Shown in pieces: positions 62,896 to 64,000 of a DNA stretch of 64,000 nt; the stretch's first letter is position 1, and each line of letters opens with the position of its first letter. The stretch covers positions 57,085-121,084 of the forward strand of contig NZ_CAJRAY010000017.1 of the NCBI RefSeq assembly GCF_907165215.1, read 5' to 3'. A program made the translations under genes and the position numbers. The stretch is from Thermobacillus xylanilyticus. GTDB taxonomy: Bacteria > Bacillota > Bacilli > Paenibacillales > Paenibacillaceae. The notes beneath the pieces are model-generated. The model ran no database searches. It saw only the letters and a list, made by a program, of their open reading frames with translations, and was not told where the DNA came from.

Positions 62896-62906
62896 GTGTT
62901 GAACGG

Positions 62907-62935
62907 TTGCGCGGGGTTGCGGTACTGTATATAAT
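62907..62935 (+). promoter_or_regulatory. Promoter of the CDF exporter
   Basis: TTGCGC (62907-62912), 17-base spacer, TATAAT (62930-62935). Confidence 0.75.
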
Positions 62936-62939
62936 AAAC

Positions 62940-62955
62940 ATGAGCAATTATTCAT
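62940..62955 (+). promoter_or_regulatory. ArsR/SmtB-type operator at the CDF promoter
   Basis: ATGAGCAATTATTCAT (62940-62955) immediately after TATAAT; ideal for repression by the neighbouring ArsR protein. Confidence 0.75.
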
Positions 62956-62973
62956 ATGTAATGGAGGCTTGTC

Positions 62974-63936
62974 ATGGCTCACGGTCATCCTCATGGTCAT
63001 CACGGCCATGATCATCACGGGCATCATCACGGCCATCATCATCACGGTCATCCTCATGTCCACGGTGCCGGCAACCGGGCCGGGCTGACCATCGCGCTTG
63101 CCATCACGACCGGCATCATGGTGCTGGAGATTGCCGGCGGGCTGCTGACGAACAGCCTGGCGCTGCTGTCGGACGCGGGGCATATGTTCAGCGACGCGGG
63201 GGCGCTGGCGCTCAGTCTGTTGGCCATGCGGCTGGCGGCGAGGCCGGTGTCTTTGAAACGTTCATACGGATTCCGCCGGTTCGAAATTTTGGCCGCGCTG
63301 CTGAACGGCGCGACGCTGTTCGTCATGGCCGGATTTATCCTGTGGGAGGCCGTGGAGCGTTTCCGCGAACCGGCCGAAGTGGCCGGCGGCATGATGACCT
63401 TCATCGCCTTCATCGGGCTTGCGGCCAACGCGGCCAGCGCCTGGTACCTGATGCGCAAAGGCGACGTGAAGTCGAACCTGAACGTCCGCAGCGCCTATCT
63501 GCACGTCATCGGCGATGCGCTGGGTTCCGTGGGGGCGATTGCGGCGGGCCTTGTCATTTCGCTTACCTCATGGTACTGGTTCGATCCGCTCGTCAGCGTA
63601 TTGGTGACGCTGCTCATCGTGAGAAGCGCGTGGGGCGTGACCCGGACCGCCGTTCATATTTTAATGGAAGGGACGCCGGAGACGATCGATGCGGGGAAGG
63701 TGAGGGAGACGCTGCTCGGAATCGACGGCGTGCTGGACCTCCACGATCTGCATATCTGGACGATCACGTCCGGACTCGATGCGCTCAGCTGCCATCTGCT
63801 CGTCCGGGACGAGCAGGATGAGCAATCCGTGCTCCAGGAAGCGCTCAACCGGATCGAGAAACGGTTCCATATCCGGCACGCGACGATCCAGATCGAGAAA
63901 TCCGGCTGCCGCCACGCCAGGCTGGAGTGTCATTGA
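62974..63936 (+). CDS. czcD: Cation diffusion facilitator (CzcD-like Zn/Cd exporter)
   Basis: 320 residues. The N-terminal ~35 residues are a His-rich stretch (GHPHGHHGHDHHGHHHGHHHHG) before six TM helices, SDAGHMFSDAGALALSL (HxxxD) and HVIGDALGSVGAI (HxxxD) zinc sites and a C-terminal cytoplasmic domain ending SGCRHARLECH. Proton-coupled export of Zn2+ or Cd2+. AGGAGG-like GGAGG precedes the ATG. Directly behind the ArsR gene and its operator. Confidence 0.93.
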   Translation: MAHGHPHGHHGHDHHGHHHGHHHHGHPHVHGAGNRAGLTIALAITTGIMVLEIAGGLLTNSLALLSDAGHMFSDAGALALSLLAMRLAARPVSLKRSYGFRRFEILAALLNGATLFVMAGFILWEAVERFREPAEVAGGMMTFIAFIGLAANAASAWYLMRKGDVKSNLNVRSAYLHVIGDALGSVGAIAAGLVISLTSWYWFDPLVSVLVTLLIVRSAWGVTRTAVHILMEGTPETIDAGKVRETLLGIDGVLDLHDLHIWTITSGLDALSCHLLVRDEQDEQSVLQEALNRIEKRFHIRHATIQIEKSGCRHARLECH

Positions 63937-63944
63937 TCCGGATA

Positions 63945-64000
63945 ATCGAGTAGGAGGGGGCGGCTAGCCCCCGACCTCTCACACCACCGTACATGCGGGT
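63945..64000 (-). mobile_element. Probable 3' end of a group II intron (domains V/VI)
   Basis: The minus strand reads a stretch beginning ACCCGCATGTACGG, the typical 3' strand of domain V, then GTGGTGTGAGAGG and a GGGGGC/GCCCCC hairpin (domain VI, plus strand 63956-63972, loop GGCTA) and ends CTCCTACTCGAT near 63945. The rest, with any reverse transcriptase/maturase, lies right of the window. No gene follows czcD. Confidence 0.55.

Overview
The window is GC-rich DNA from an endospore-forming Firmicute, most likely a high-GC member of the Paenibacillaceae (Paenibacillus, Cohnella or Thermobacillus type). The evidence is a complete gerA-type spore germinant receptor operon, a SleB-family spore cortex hydrolase, a YpdA-type bacillithiol disulfide reductase, strong AGGAGG ribosome binding sites, and a pectin-oligosaccharide locus with the same order as Bacillus subtilis yesMNOPQR. 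The genus is inferred; I see no rRNA or tRNA gene and no CRISPR array. About 55 protein genes are supported. The left edge cuts a 2-oxoacid:ferredoxin oxidoreductase and the right edge appears to cut a group II intron.

Layout. 0-5.8 kb: ferredoxin oxidoreductase, unknown protein plus acetyl-xylan-esterase-like hydrolase, YpdA, a conserved unknown protein, and an SRAP-fold protein that has lost its catalytic residues. 5.9-10.9 kb: co-directional run of two aldo/keto reductases, a nucleotide-sugar-epimerase-like SDR, glycerate kinase and an EstA-type esterase. 11-12.2 kb: NlpC/P60 peptidase and a P-loop kinase. 12.4-18.2 kb: a third aldo/keto reductase, then a sugar-acid cluster (RraA-like, enolase superfamily and SDR on the minus strand; Gfo/Idh/MocA divergent). 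18.2-30.4 kb: mixed housekeeping genes (lipid kinase, luciferase-like oxidoreductases, manganese pyrophosphatase ppaC, Mn catalase, Hsp20, GH51 arabinofuranosidase, LysR, branched-chain aminotransferase, DUF418 protein, LysM-CAP protein). 30.5-35.7 kb: metallophosphoesterase plus a complete UgpBACE-like ABC importer. 35.9-39.5 kb: SH3-glucosaminidase, a fourth aldo/keto reductase and a uracil permease. 39.7-43.3 kb: a three-gene mannose-1-P guanylyltransferase / GT4 / helical-toroid operon whose promoter carries a CIRCE element. 43.3-47.3 kb: gerAA-AB-AC plus a small two-TM gene. 47.4-55.1 kb: yesMNOPQR-like pectin locus. 55.2-58 kb: MDR dehydrogenase, HxlR regulator and a deacetylase-acetyltransferase fusion. 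58.1-63.9 kb: cadmium/zinc P-type ATPase, two cell-wall hydrolases, an ArsR-type sensor and a CDF exporter. The final ~55 bases look like the 3' end of a group II intron on the minus strand.

Regulation is unusually legible. (i) A 14-base word, AACGCGTGTTTACA, occurs exactly at three promoters, all of oxidoreductase genes (5866, 27353, 37171); this looks like the operator of an uncharacterised regulon. (ii) A CIRCE (HrcA) box overlaps the -10 of the mannosyl/GT operon, which would put a sugar-transfer pathway under heat-shock control. (iii) Three matching ATGAR-N4-TR-TTCAT boxes precede the P-type ATPase, the ArsR gene and the CDF exporter, defining a local metal regulon. (iv) A perfect 12-bp palindrome lies between -35 and -10 of the sugar-acid operon. 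(v) A T-N11-A dyad lies between the LysR and aminotransferase genes.

Genes work together mainly as plant-polysaccharide scavenging (GH51, acetyl esterase, YesMNOPQR, sugar-acid dehydratase, Gfo/Idh/MocA, glycerate kinase), spore germination and cell-wall turnover, metal homeostasis, and a set of NAD(P)H/flavin oxidoreductases under the shared motif.
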